A stretch of 64,000 nt of DNA, taken from NCBI RefSeq assembly GCF_910592395.1, contig NC_088325.1, positions 6,105,501 through 6,169,500 on the forward strand, written 5' to 3'. The notes under the pieces were generated by a model. That model ran no database searches, was not told the DNA's origin, and worked only from the letters and a program-made list of their open reading frames with translations. The stretch is from Lineus longissimus (lineage: Eukaryota > Nemertea > Pilidiophora > Heteronemertea > Lineidae). Positions 23,937 to 34,486 of the stretch are shown here, piece by piece. Made by a program: the position numbers and the translations under genes. Numbering within the stretch: the stretch's first letter is position 1; every line of letters starts with the position of its first letter.

Positions 23937-25037
23937 ATGGATGGTTTCATTGAATCATCTACACGAAATCTCTCCATGGCGTCGACCCTGTTACCGACGA
24001 TTCCCAGACCCATCCGGTGTCTTTACTGGCCCTTCTTCGCAGGCGGCGGGTCGGCGGGTCATGTCTACTTTGTCATGACAGTCCCATTGATGTTGTCCCT
24101 GACCTTCCTCGGACTAGTAGGAAACACCCTAAGTTTCATCGTTCTTGGCCGAGAGATGAAATCATCCTCGACATCAGTGTTGCTCCGCGCGCTCGCAATG
24201 GCCGACACCTTCGTCCTCGTAACCTACGCACTTGAGTACAGTTTCCCAATGATTTTTCATTACACTGGCAAGTTTGTAGATTATTACGAGATTTTTCAGT
24301 ATAGCCAACAATATCTGTGGGCCATTACGTGGTTCAGCAAGACCATAGCCGTCTATGTCGTGGTGTTCATAACCGCGGAGCGCTTCTTTGCGGTGACGCG
24401 CCCGTTGCGAGCTACTACAATTTGTACTAAGAAAAACGCAATGTATGCAATTTGCGGCGTTTCTTTATTCTCTTTGATATTCAACATCCCGAATTTCTTT
24501 TATGTCGATACTTTTTATTATTTTGACAGATGTTCTCGAAGTCTGAAGCCTTATGCGCGGGTTTCTACGTTTACTCGCGAACATCCTCTTTTTGAATGGG
24601 TATACGCCGTTGGCTTAACGTACACTTTTCTCTTTATTATTCCAGTCGGGGTTATGACGGTTATGAATTATTTTTTAATTAAATCAGTTAAAGTGGCTGC
24701 AAGGGGAAATATTGGCAACCAAGATGGCCGCCAGAGAGAAGCGGTCGCCATTACGCTTCGCGTTGTTGCAGTCGTTACAGTATTCATATTTCTGGAGCTG
24801 CCGCCGTTCGTGACAAATGTGACGTACGTTGTTGCGGCATGGTCCGGGAAGTCTCAAGAGTGGGGCATCGATATGCACGTGTTATCCGTGGTCGTGAATT
24901 CCTCCTACGTGTTGTCCACAGTTAATTCGTTTATCAATTTTTATATATATATCATGACGGGTTCTGGATTTAGAAGAATGGTATTTAGAATAATCACATG
25001 CGGTGGACTGACGAATAAAACACATAAGAGAATCTAA
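23937..25037 (+). CDS. Class A GPCR, FMRFamide-receptor-like, single exon
   Basis: The first ATG of the frame is at 23937, giving 366 residues; the frame is open upstream only through a TTG. The N-terminus has NLS, a possible glycosylation site. TM1 has LGLVGNTLSFIVL, TM2 has RALAMADTFVL, and TM3 ends in ITAERFFAV, an ERF variant of DRY. TM5 has FLFIIPVGVMTVMNY, TM6 has FIFLELPPFV in place of CWxP, and TM7 has VNSFINFYIY, an NPxxY variant. The tail is short and basic. The E-R-F and FYIYI patterns resemble protostome FMRFamide-receptor-like peptide receptors, which signal through G proteins at the plasma membrane. The ligand cannot be deduced. Lack of introns contrasts with the five-exon GPCR 11 kb upstream, so the two are not recent duplicates. 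The gene lies in the spacer between the inverted arms. Confidence 0.9.
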   Translation: MDGFIESSTRNLSMASTLLPTIPRPIRCLYWPFFAGGGSAGHVYFVMTVPLMLSLTFLGLVGNTLSFIVLGREMKSSSTSVLLRALAMADTFVLVTYALEYSFPMIFHYTGKFVDYYEIFQYSQQYLWAITWFSKTIAVYVVVFITAERFFAVTRPLRATTICTKKNAMYAICGVSLFSLIFNIPNFFYVDTFYYFDRCSRSLKPYARVSTFTREHPLFEWVYAVGLTYTFLFIIPVGVMTVMNYFLIKSVKVAARGNIGNQDGRQREAVAITLRVVAVVTVFIFLELPPFVTNVTYVVAAWSGKSQEWGIDMHVLSVVVNSSYVLSTVNSFINFYIYIMTGSGFRRMVFRIITCGGLTNKTHKRI

Positions 25038-25097
25038 CAAAAACCAACATAATATGTAAAAAGCAATCTCTAGTGAACTCACACAACTGTCCTTCTG

Positions 25098-25218
25098 ACA
25101 TATATAGCCAGTACATTGGGGGATGAGTCCCCCAAACCCCCTCCCCCGTTCTCTGAAAGTGACAGGTTTTAGTCAGTACATTGGGGGAAGGCCCCCCCCC
25201 CAATCCCCGGCCCCCATT
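25098..25218. repeat. Two-unit G/C-run repeat
   Basis: CCAGTACATTGGGGGATGAG with a C-run and CAGTACATTGGGGGAAGGCC with a C-run form two imperfect direct units just downstream of GPCR 2. Confidence 0.6.
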
Positions 25219-25344
25219 GGACTCTAAAAATAGAATTCCTTGGAGACGCTGAACAATAAGGCCCCATAAAGAAATAGTCCCCGCCCCGGTAGCTGTCTCA
25301 TATCTGCTGGAAGAAGCAGCTCTTTGTGGTGAAATAATAATTGA

Positions 25345-26262
25345 ATGCATGTCATGACACCCAGGAGCTTTTTCTCATTTCTGAAACAGTTGCATGGTTG
25401 GAATGAATTTCCAAATCAGTCCGTCAAATCTCTATGCAATGAAAATTGAAATGTCACAACTGTCTCCACCGACGTTGTCCTGTATGTCCTAGCAGACGAT
25501 TTTTAAATAAATGATGTGATTGATATACTTGTAGATTGGAATTAATTATTTCTTCAATGATGATATGAAAGTTGAAAACCCTCTGACATGCCTGAGTACA
25601 AAAATGCAGAGGCAAGACACACCATGCATGTCATGACACCCAGGAGCTTTTTCTCATTTCTGAAACAGTTGCATGGTTGGAATGAATTTCCAAATCAGTC
25701 CGTCAAATCTCTATCCAAATGGAACATTATGACCACTCTATATTTGTGCAGTAGTGTTAAAACTGACTTTTTTGAAGTAAAGTACGTAAATCGAGAAGAA
25801 GAGGACGTTTACTTCGTCTGCAATGAAATGTCACAACTGTCTCCACCGACGTTGTCCTGTATGTCCTAGCAGACGATTTTTAAATAAATGATGTGATTGA
25901 TATACTTGTAGATTGGAATGAATTATTTCTTCAATGATATGAAAATTGAAAACCCTCTGACATGCCACAGTACAAAAATGCAGAGGCAAGACACACCATG
26001 CATGTCATGACACCCAGGAGCTTTTTCTCATTTCTGAAACAGTTGCATGGTTGGAATGAATTTCCAAATCAGTCCGTCAAATCTCTATCCAAATGGAACA
26101 TTATGACCACTCTATATTTGTGCAGTTGTGTTAAAACTGACTTTTTTGAAGTAAAGTACGTAAATCGAGAAGAAGAGGACGTTTACTTCGTCTGCAATGA
26201 AATGTCACAACTGTCTCCGCCGACGTTGTTGTCCTGTATGTTCTAGCAGACGATTTTTAGAT
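25345..26262 (+). repeat. Triplicated about 374 bp tandem unit containing a conserved ORF
   Basis: Three tandem copies share ATGTCATGACACCCAGGAGC and TGTCACAACTGTCTCC. Copies 2 and 3 are complete, 374 bp apart, and each holds an ORF of 93-94 codons (25588-25869, 25962-26246) containing SFFSFLKQLHGWNEF and NREEEDVYFVCNEM. Copy 1 lacks about 97 bp inside the ORF. The copies are almost identical, so ORF retention is not evidence of selection. The ORF is not recognised; it may derive from an exon or a transposon. Confidence 0.85.
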
Positions 26263-26896
26263 ACACTTCAAGACAGTGGCGCCGGTGTGAATAAATCTAC
26301 TTGCGTGATTGGTCAATGGCTCATGACGTCATGAAATAATTGCGTCAACAACGGGAATCATGGTAACTGTGGTTGCGGTGCGTCGTGAAAGCAGGATCGG
26401 CCAGCGCGGCCCGTATGGTCTCACTAGCCAGTGGTGATCAGGTCAACATTGGTCCCCCTTAAAAAAAAAGTTCTTCAATTTCAGGCGATTACCATGGATA
26501 CAGATGAGCCTATCATATCGCTATTGCTGCATGTTCAAATGTCGGTGTCCTGGGTATTTTGTGAAGAGGTAGCTCTGACGATTATTTGAGGAAAATATCA
26601 GCTTCTTCTGTGCACGTCCGCAGTGACCAGGCCTCGCATGCTATGTATAGCTCAATCGGATGTTGACATGAACTGGTTCCTGTCAGAGTGCACATGTTCT
26701 CAAGGTGAGACTTCGCGGTCAAAATGCTCAAAGAAAAGCCGCAACGACACCCTATTTTGGTATCAAAATTTAAAATTGTTATTATTTTGCTTTCTCAAGG
26801 TGATAAGTAGAAGTTTATAAAAATATTATTTCACCATCCATGTTAATCGTCAAGTTATAAGGCGGCAAGGTGAAATTTTCAAAATTTTCATCGATG
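26263..26896. other. Gene-free stretch
   Basis: No coding or repeat structure is recognised apart from a short A-run near 26462. Confidence 0.4.
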
Positions 26897-27156
26897 TACA
26901 GGGTGTCTCATGTATTGTGCTGCCCCCATGTTCTCATGACTGAATTACTTGATAACAATGAAAGCTGGCCAGATGTATTCTAGAAGCGACAAGCTATTCA
27001 GAAATGTATAGGTTTATGTGTGAGAGTGATATACTGCAAGGTCGACAGCCACTTGAACAGGGGTATGCATGAAATGACGTCGCGCCATTTGTGGAGCCAG
27101 GTAGGCCTGGCCATTGCACTGGCTAGTGAGACCTATGGAATGCAACAAACTGTACC

Positions 27157-27290
27157 GGAACTGGAACTGTCATGGGTCTGCACAAATTTTTTCAGATTCG
27201 ATGGACATGATGGATATATGAATTTTGTTTACACTTTATATACACACGTAACCACTACACTCACTACGTTGTGTGAGTTATTAAAACCAA
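27157..27290 (+). repeat. Dispersed repeat, copy 1
   Basis: CCGGAACTGGAACTGTCATG through TTTTCAGATTCGATGGACAT to ACTACGTTGTGTGAGTTATT recurs in the same orientation at 30438-30585, with a few indels. An ORF at 27020-27313 overlaps it but is not supported as a gene. Confidence 0.75.
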
Positions 27291-28269
27291 TTTACAAGTA
27301 CATTGTACATTGACTCATTAATCCAAATTAGAGTTTTCATTGATATTAGATCTCACGTTGAATAGAGACTGTCAAATACCCAAATAAAAAACAGTGCAGT
27401 GATTCAGGTGGCAGACGGCGCATTGTAAGTGGTTTCATCTGCTTTTGTTTTCAGGCAACATGATTGAATCGATACAAGTTTGTTACTACGATACCATTCC
27501 AGTCCGCCGTGGCCAAACAAATTACCGTGGGCATTCTGCAACGTGAGCCACCAATGGACGTGTCAAATAATCCTTAATAAAGTAACAGAAAAACAACGTT
27601 AAATAAATGAACAATGAAAAGGATAAAAGCGCGTTTGGTTTCAAAATGTAGGACCAGGAATCAACACTGACTTTCATTCATACTCAAGAGCGCATATTGG
27701 GATACAACTTAGAATGATGCTGTTCTTTGCTTCCGGCAGAGTCTTGCCAATGCATCGTTCCGAACAAAGATGATCACTGCACATAGAGCTCACTCTGCTC
27801 CATAATTTAGGCTCTTAGCTGGCTTTCTGTATTTTTGTTCGTGTATTTGGGCCTGAATTCTGTATTTTGGATCGTGTATTATGGCCTGAATTTTTTGAGG
27901 TAGGAGGAAAAAATATGGTTTTTGATGAAGTCGATTTCCCAAATCAGTTTTTTGAGCAAAGTCATGCAGGAAGATTGCCGGAAAAAGAACACTGTGTGAT
28001 AGTTTGCTCCAAAATTTTGAGAAATGCTGCGTATCGCACTTATTTTCACCATCGCGTTTGGATTTTCAATAAACTGTTATCGGGGACCTTCATTACTGAT
28101 CTCCTGGGGGTTTCAGTCTTGGGGACTAACTCCGGGATCAAACAGGGAAGAACATCCACACGAGATTAAGATGGTATACGTACTCTTTTAATTATCCAAG
28201 AGCGAACTTAAGATGGAACTCCCGCTGCTAAGGGAGAGGCAGTTTTATATCCAGGACCCAACCAACCAG

Positions 28270-28460
28270 GAGACAGGGAATGAACTGCAATGCGCCACTG
28301 CGCCACTGCACCACGCATACGTCACTGTGCCACTACACTACGAATACGCCACCAATCAGGAGGCCAGCAGCGTACTACAATGCGCCGAGTCAATGCGCAA
28401 AATACGCCACCAATCATAAGGCCAGCAGCGTACCGCAATGCGCCGGGCAATGCCGCAGTC
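28270..28460 (+). repeat. Degenerate minisatellite
   Basis: Variants of TGCGCCACTGCACCACGCAT and ATACGCCACCAATCAGGAGG / AGGCCAGCAGCGTAC recur four to five times. All three frames stay open through it, which explains the overlapping ORFs there. Confidence 0.7.
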
Positions 28461-29659
28461 CGGCCAAAACCCAAGAGTCATGATTAGGACGTGTAGCACA
28501 AGCTTGCTAGGACGTCATCGTGATGTGCCATATCATGGCATAATATTCTGGAGCACCAGAGGACGGATTGAAATTCTGAATGGATTAAAGCGACGGGACA
28601 TTACGTCAACATTAATATAGGGTAGTTTTAATTTAATTCCAAGAGTAAATTGTAAATATGAGAGCGATATAAAGAACTGTCTTCATTAAAGGTTAACTCG
28701 TGTCAACTTTCACCATATAATGTTTTAGCTGTTTTTGACAAATGACTACGTCACTTTCTCATAAATCGGTAAGGTTTTCGAATCGAAATGCACATTTTCT
28801 AGAAATTGATGGTTTAATCCCGCCCAAGTGGCTCGCTTCGCTGCCGTTGAAATTGCGCTACGCCGACGACGTTTTCGTTGATGACGTCACAACATGAACA
28901 TTTTCGCGGTCGCGGTGGTTTACATTCAGCGATTTTAATATAATTCTAATCAAAAATGGAGAATTTGAGCTTTACATTTGTGATCAACAATTAAAAATGG
29001 ACGTATTTCTGCAAAGTTGTAAATCTCATCATAGTATCACTTTAAAGTTATCATTATGGCGCCGGAAACCCTGAAAGTGTTTCCCTAAAAGTAATTCAAC
29101 CTGTTGACATATTCATCGTCTATCTTTATTTTATTTCAATTCCCAGCGTTTACGTTCAGCCGGGATCAAGTCACTACATATAGTGGTCAAAAGTAGAAAC
29201 CTTAAAAGAGGCTTCTGTTACCAGCGGACCAAGCTTCTCACTTGCCACCACCCCAATATTTCCCTTGATCTGTTATGTCTCCCAGACCTATAGGTGCACC
29301 TACACAAAAGTTCTTCTTGATAACTTAAAGGCCATAACTCCAGGTATTTTGCCATTTTCTGCTGTAAGACGATTTCAAAAGTGTACCTAACACTTTATAC
29401 AATACAGAAAACCCAATGCAATTAGCTCCATCCATTTTGAAGATATAGCCATTTTGAAGATATAGCCAGTGCTTGTTAGAGCCAGGCGGCGGGTTCAGCA
29501 AAAGTTGTGATGTAGATCAGGCTATTGCCCTACTTGGGAGGACAAATATCAATGAATGCTCTTAAAATTGATATATGAAGTCTGTTTTTCATTGACATTC
29601 GATATACCCTGAACATTTTCACATTTGAAGTTTTTCAAATAAAATTACTTTTCAAAAAC

Positions 29660-29850
29660 AAAAATCCAAATTTCTCTTTGATTTTGATGCTATCGCTAAC
29701 TTACAATTACCCAGCCTTTTCATGCTACAGCTAACCCCAATAATGACCCTTCCTTCTCATATGCTATAGCTAACACAACCGTGACTTTTGATTTTGATGC
29801 TGGTGCTAACTCCAACCAACAACCATCCTTTTCATCGAAAATGAATGAGG
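29660..29850 (+). repeat. Imperfect tandem repeat
   Basis: TTTGATTTTGATGCTATCGC with TAACTT recurs about 130 bp later as TTTGATTTTGATGCTGGTGC with TAACTC. A related unit, TGCTATAGCTAACACAACC, lies between them. A short direct duplication (ATTTTGAAGATATAGCCA) lies just upstream at about 29430-29470. Confidence 0.55.
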
Positions 29851-30437
29851 TGGTTATACTTTTTTTGGGAGACACCCTGTAGTACACAATGAAACCGAAC
29901 ATTCACCCAAACCAAACAATCAATTTCAGAACAAATATAATGATTTTAGTGCACTGAGGGTAGTTTACAGATAAATTGACAAATGCAGAAAGTTATCCAC
30001 TCGCTGGTCAATGTTGTTTTCATCTTTGTGCGAGAAATTGCATGTTTGTTAATAAAAACAACTAACTGCTTCAAAAGACAAGCTGCCCGGCAAGTGTGGA
30101 AATGAACAAGTTGTTATTTTTGGTTTTTCGGACCAGATGGAATTTGTAAAAAACATGAAATATTGTCACTAAAAAAGATTATAATTTCAATATATTGACT
30201 TTTGATTAGTTTATTTTCTATTAGCATCGATCCAACAATAAGAAAAATGTAAAGTTCGGGGCAAAAAGACCAACATTGACCTTTTCCGTCACATCTGTCG
30301 AAGTGTTTTTTTCCCCTTTCATTTTGAATTTTCCTTTCCGTTGCCGCCGCCACTTGCTCCAGACGCTGCCGGTATTTCGGTACATTCCTTTGTTGAGTCT
30401 TTGGAGGGGCGTTAGGGGACGGTAGCAGTGCATGAAA

Positions 30438-30585
30438 AAACCGGAACCAGAATTGTCATGGGTCAGCACAATTTTTTTCAGATTCGATGGACATGATGGA
30501 TATACATGTATGCATTTTGTTTACACTTTACATACAGTGTATACGTACCCATTAGACTCACTACGTTGTGTGAGTTATTGATCAG
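30438..30585 (+). repeat. Dispersed repeat, copy 2
   Basis: This is the second copy of the sequence at 27157-27290. The copies differ at scattered positions and by short insertions in the CATGTATG/TATACA part. Confidence 0.75.
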
Positions 30586-31146
30586 TGTACCGTCCATGCC
30601 AACACCCTTAGCTTGCTGAGTGTCCATAACGGTGATGGCTCGACTGGACACTGTGTCTATGGACGCCGTCCGCCATGTTGTTTCGCGTTTCGCAAAACAT
30701 GTCTGATATAAGGATATTGATTTGTAGAGAAGAAAAAGCGGGGCCACGTGAATCAGCCATGTTGGGGTTGGTACAGTTTTTGGGTGCTAGTCTGCTTGCC
30801 GTTTTTATTGTGCCGTTTTGCTCGTTCAATTTGTATTATTTTCATTTTCATTACAGTGCCTCGCGGCACGGTAGCCTTTTGGATGATCCCGTGTAGGTAG
30901 TATTCCGTCCACTAACTGGCCCTGTTATTTGTGAATAGTTTTATGTTCAGTTACTTTCATTCCAGTTCAGTGCACCAACGTCTCTAGTGTGTCGTCTATA
31001 GTATAATAGTCACATACATCGTTTGCATGCATAACGTTTAATATACGTTCGTGAACATTCATCTATGCTGGGAATAGTAATCCAAAGTAGTTAAAAAACT
31101 TTTGATCACAGCATAATAGTGAAAATAGTCCAGAAATTTTCGAATC
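30586..31146. other. Gene-free stretch
   Basis: A plus-strand ORF at 30675-30896 has a hydrophobic segment (FLGASLLAVFIVPFCSF) but no supported start context or family. Confidence 0.35.
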
Positions 31147-32520
31147 AGTCTAGATTCTTCGTCAGCCAGAGTTGAATGTCACTGATCGTTAATGACGTCA
31201 GAGCGAATGCGCTCTGACGAGCTTGGTATAAACATGAGGCAGCTGGTATCTCCCCCGTCTCTGTTGAGGGTCGGCTGTAGGGCACGGATATAATTATAAA
31301 TGACCTCTTTTAACGCACCTCTCGAACCACCTATGGTCACTAGCAAGAACCTTAACGGCTGTGATTCGGGCATGCCTTGTGGATATGATGCGCCACTTCT
31401 GAGTTGCTGGCTGAACTGGGGCGCCTGTGCTCACCGAATCTGGTATTGAGAGCACGCTCAGTCTCTCCTATATAAGAGTATTTGCATGAGCCACACGGGA
31501 TGGGATCTACTGGATTGACAGTCTCCTCTTTCTTAGATTTGTCCTTCGGAGCAACAAGAACCTGTCTCAGTGTGTTGGTTGGTTTGAACAGGTTTGTACG
31601 CCTTTCGCTTTGAAGGCCCGTTTTAGTGTCTCTAAGGCACCTATTCCATAGAGCTATACCCTATACTATACTATACGCGAACAATAGTTTCATGGTCATG
31701 CACCCTTTGTGAAGCCATTGTTCGCGTATAGTGTAGTATACCGTATACCTCTATGGGGAAGGTGCCTTAGGCACCTATTCCATAGAGGTATACGGTATAC
31801 TACACTATACGCGAACAATGGCTTCACAAAGGGTGCATGACCATGAAACTATTGTTCGCGTATAGTATAGTATAGGGTATAGCTCTATGGAATAGGTGCC
31901 TAAGGCACCTTCTCCATAGGGTATAGCTCTATGGAATAGGTGCCTAAGGCACCTTCTCCATAGAGCTATACCCTATACTACACTATACGCAAACAATGGC
32001 TTCACAAAGGGTGCATGACCATGAAACTATTGTTCGCGTATAGTATAGTATAGGGTATAGCTCTATGGAATAGGTGCCTGACAGGCCTATCACATAGGGT
32101 ATGATGGCAAGAGCCTTGCTCCTTCCTCCTGTGGTAGCTGTGTCAGTTGGACAGGAGGGTCTCGCACCACTGGTGTTGTCTGTTTCACTCTGTCTATGGC
32201 CCACGTGGGGTACCCATAATTTTGAAGAGCTGAAGACACTTGGGCGATCTCGTCGTCCAAGTCTTCCTTCTCGGTGATGACGGATTCAGCCCGGTGAAAC
32301 AGGGCGCGTATTATCCCGAGTTTGTGCTGAAGGGGGTGATTGGAACCAACGTTCAAATACTGCTCTGTATGCGTTGGCTTACGATATATCTAGACTTTCA
32401 AGTGTTTGTCTGGCTTGCGAACGGTAAGCGTATCAAGGAAAGCAATAGAATTGTCCTCCTCTGCTGGTTCAATAAGAAAACCGCACGAGTGGCTGATCCG
32501 GGTATCCAGATTGCACAAGA
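31147..32520 (-). pseudogene. Penelope-like element: RT end plus GIY-YIG nuclease, interrupted
   Basis: On the minus strand the end of a Penelope-type reverse transcriptase is readable: FLIEPAEEDNSIAFLDTLTV, then IYRKPTHTEQYLNV, SNHPLQHKLGIIRALFHRA, and NYGYPTWAIDRV. After the interruption at 31634-32079 the GIY-YIG nuclease follows, with NPVDPIPCGSCKYSYIGETE, RALNTRFGEHRR and EVIYNYIRALQPTLNRDGG. RT plus a C-terminal GIY-YIG nuclease is diagnostic of Penelope-like retroelements. One in-frame stop lies before IYRKPT, several frameshifts are present, and the catalytic RT core is absent, so it is 5'-truncated and dead. Confidence 0.88.
31634..32079. mobile_element. Array of three-plus palindromic MITE units inside the Penelope remnant
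   Basis: Each unit of about 135 bp runs from AGGCACCTATTCCATAGAG to a mirrored GGAATAGGTGCCT. The inner body has CTATACGCGAACAATAG and TTCACAAAGGGTGCATGACC. Units lie at about 31634-31768, 31769-31902 and 31946-32079, with a short end-only piece at 31903-31945. Neighbouring units 1 and 2 are inverted relative to each other. The whole 446 bp can fold repeatedly. It separates the RT end from the GIY-YIG part of the Penelope-like element. Confidence 0.9.
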
Positions 32521-32522
32521 TG

Positions 32523-32580
32523 GTTTTCTACGGCCGGAAAGCTCGATACCGCAGGTCGAGAGCTTTAGGGCCGTAGAAAA
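32523..32580. repeat. Hairpin at the 5' edge of the Penelope remnant
   Basis: TTTTCTACGGCC and GGCCGTAGAAAA enclose an inner mirrored pair (AAAGCTCGA / TCGAGAGCTTT). Confidence 0.75.
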
Positions 32581-32589
32581 TCATTGAAT

Positions 32590-33007
32590 GCGATCTGGAT
32601 GACGAGGATCAGACACGAGTGCAGTTTTTTATTTATCATATACTACAAATATGGCCATAATAGCAAAAAATTAAGGTAAAAAGGCGAGTTTTTGTCATTT
32701 TTTACCCGAATCCCTAATGACGTAAAAACGTCGAAGAAGACTTAAAGGTCAAATGCTGAGCTATTTAACCTGTATTTGTGGTGAATTTTCATTATGCTAT
32801 CTTAAGAAACATAGTAAACCGAAAGGAATTTTAAAAATAGTTTTTTTTTTTGTGAAATAAGTGCTATTTGTTCAGTCCTCTGCGAGCTCGTTTTTGAAGG
32901 CGCTTTTGAAAAGACCACCAGATGTGTAGTTACGCTATTCGCCGCTAGGTTGGTGACGTCACTAGTGCTGTCAAATCCACGATCATTGACCACTGCGCAA
33001 GTGAAAA
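32590..33007. other. Gene-free stretch; possible promoter region
   Basis: The last 70 bases contain TGACGTCA (CRE-like, about 32953-32960) and then the ATGGCGGC start region at 33007. Nothing else is recognised. Confidence 0.35.
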
Positions 33008-33220
33008 TGGCGGCTGCTAGCATGACGAGCGAAGATTGTGCGGGAGATTTGTTTGGCGATGATTTGGTTGTTGATGAAAGCAATGGTGTGATTCAACCCT
33101 ACATGTACGAGCCAGTAGTGAAAAGTGCGAAAGACATTCAGATTCTTGTTCTGAATCGGGCGAAGGTGATGATGGGGAGATGGAGGATGAGTGACTTGAT
33201 CGCATAGGAAATATCAATTG
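33007..33220 (+). pseudogene. First exon of a P2X7-C-terminus-like zinc-binding protein, frameshifted
   Basis: ATGGCGGCTGCTAGC opens a frame with DLFGDDLVVDESNGVIQPYM and YEP. The IQPYxxEP motif, then an acidic/serine-rich stretch and a Gly-Asn-x-x-Trp end, are typical of invertebrate proteins whose C-terminal cysteine domain resembles that of the P2X7 receptor. After YEPVV the acidic part (SCSESGEGDDGEMEDE) continues only in another frame, followed by a stop and then DRIGNINW. A good donor (GTGAGT) lies at 33221, immediately at that Trp. No following cysteine-rich exon is found in the next kilobase. A sequencing error would be an alternative to true decay. Confidence 0.45.
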
Positions 33221-34361
33221 GTGAGTTCCCAGTGGCAGTGCACTGTGCATGCCATGTGTATAGGCGCGGCATCAGCTGGGCATATAGGGAGCATATGCTT
33301 ATAAAAGCCACTGTCCGTAATTTTGGTTGAATTTGAATGCATTTTTGGAAGGTTTTCATGGTCTTGTCTGCCGGATCACTTCACTTAGGGTATATGATAC
33401 AAATCTTCTAAATACAGGTTACAGAATACAGGTTACATATAATTGGGGACACTGGTGACCCCATGGTTGAGAAGGATCTAGATTGATTCGAAAATGTCTG
33501 GACTATTTTCACTATTATGCTGTGATTAAAAGCTTCTAAACTACTTTTGATCAGTTTATTATACAAAATCCAAAAATAATTATTATGCTTTAAAATGCTG
33601 TCCTCTACACTGTATGTCTTATAGGATTGAATGCAATGGGTGTTAGTTTCGTGCACTATGAACCCCATATCTCATATTTGTCTCTATTTGTCTATCATCT
33701 TGGGTTTCCCATTGTCCTTCCAAATATTATGCCACAGTATATTGGTAGTTGAAATTATTAATTCTGGTATTTGAAATTATTGTGATTTGTAAATAATGTG
33801 TAAATAGCATGTATATTGATTTGGTAGTACATGTACATAGGCTATGTGTACATTTTGGATACGCAAATGACCTGGCTGAATATATGGCATTGGGCCAAGT
33901 TTTTGACAATTGTAACTATTGATGTATAAGTTGGATATAGTGAGCAGATCTTTTCTTAAAGGCAGGGAGAATGTAATATATATAGCTATATGTGTTTATT
34001 TATCAGTTAAACTAGTAATTTAGTCTTTAACTGATTGGATTCTGTTAGAAAATGCAGGTTTTGATGATGTTTACCTTGGTTGTCTGCTAAAGAGCAACCA
34101 TCTTGGATAATGCATTGTGGTATTTGCCTAGCGACCTTAGCAACCAATCAGAAGCTAGTTTACAGTATTATAATTAGATTGGTGATGTCATTACCCAAAT
34201 ATGGTATTTGTCAACTATCAAACATGTGGGTTTGTTGTGATTTGTGACTTGTGTCATTTAAATGATTCAGAGTCCAGGTGCGAAGAGAAAAAGTTGTGTT
34301 TTTATATAAGAGCTGTGTTCTTTCAGTTATTTTCATATGAATGTAATCCTGACGGTTGAAG
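33221..34361. other. AT-rich gene-free stretch up to the right arm
   Basis: No coding or repeat structure is recognised. It ends at the inner breakpoint of the inverted duplication. Confidence 0.45.
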
Positions 34362-34486
34362 ATATATAATGTAGTGACAAGGTTAGCAACAACAGTCACA
34401 TGATTCTCAGGAGACTGAGAAATAAAATAAAAGAGTATACAGGGTCACTTTATATTTCGAACAAGTTATCTTTAATTCTTGCTCAC

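Larger units (their letters stand above)
26897..29881. mobile_element. Possible Tc1/mariner-type TIR pair with TA target sites
   Basis: TA-CAGGGTGTCTC at 26897-26909 is mirrored by GAGACACCCTG-TA at 29869-29881. The right end continues inward as CCCAAAAAAAGT on the complementary strand, a common mariner-type terminus. The inner sequence holds no recognised transposase. The two ends may belong to separate degraded copies rather than one 3 kb element. Confidence 0.35.

Noticed and set aside
25345-26262. Possible CRISPR-like or satellite array
   Set aside because: Only three long units are present, there are no short repeat-spacer units, and the DNA is animal.
28213-28490. Several ORFs rich in C, H and T residues
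   Set aside because: They arise from a minisatellite that lacks stops in all frames.
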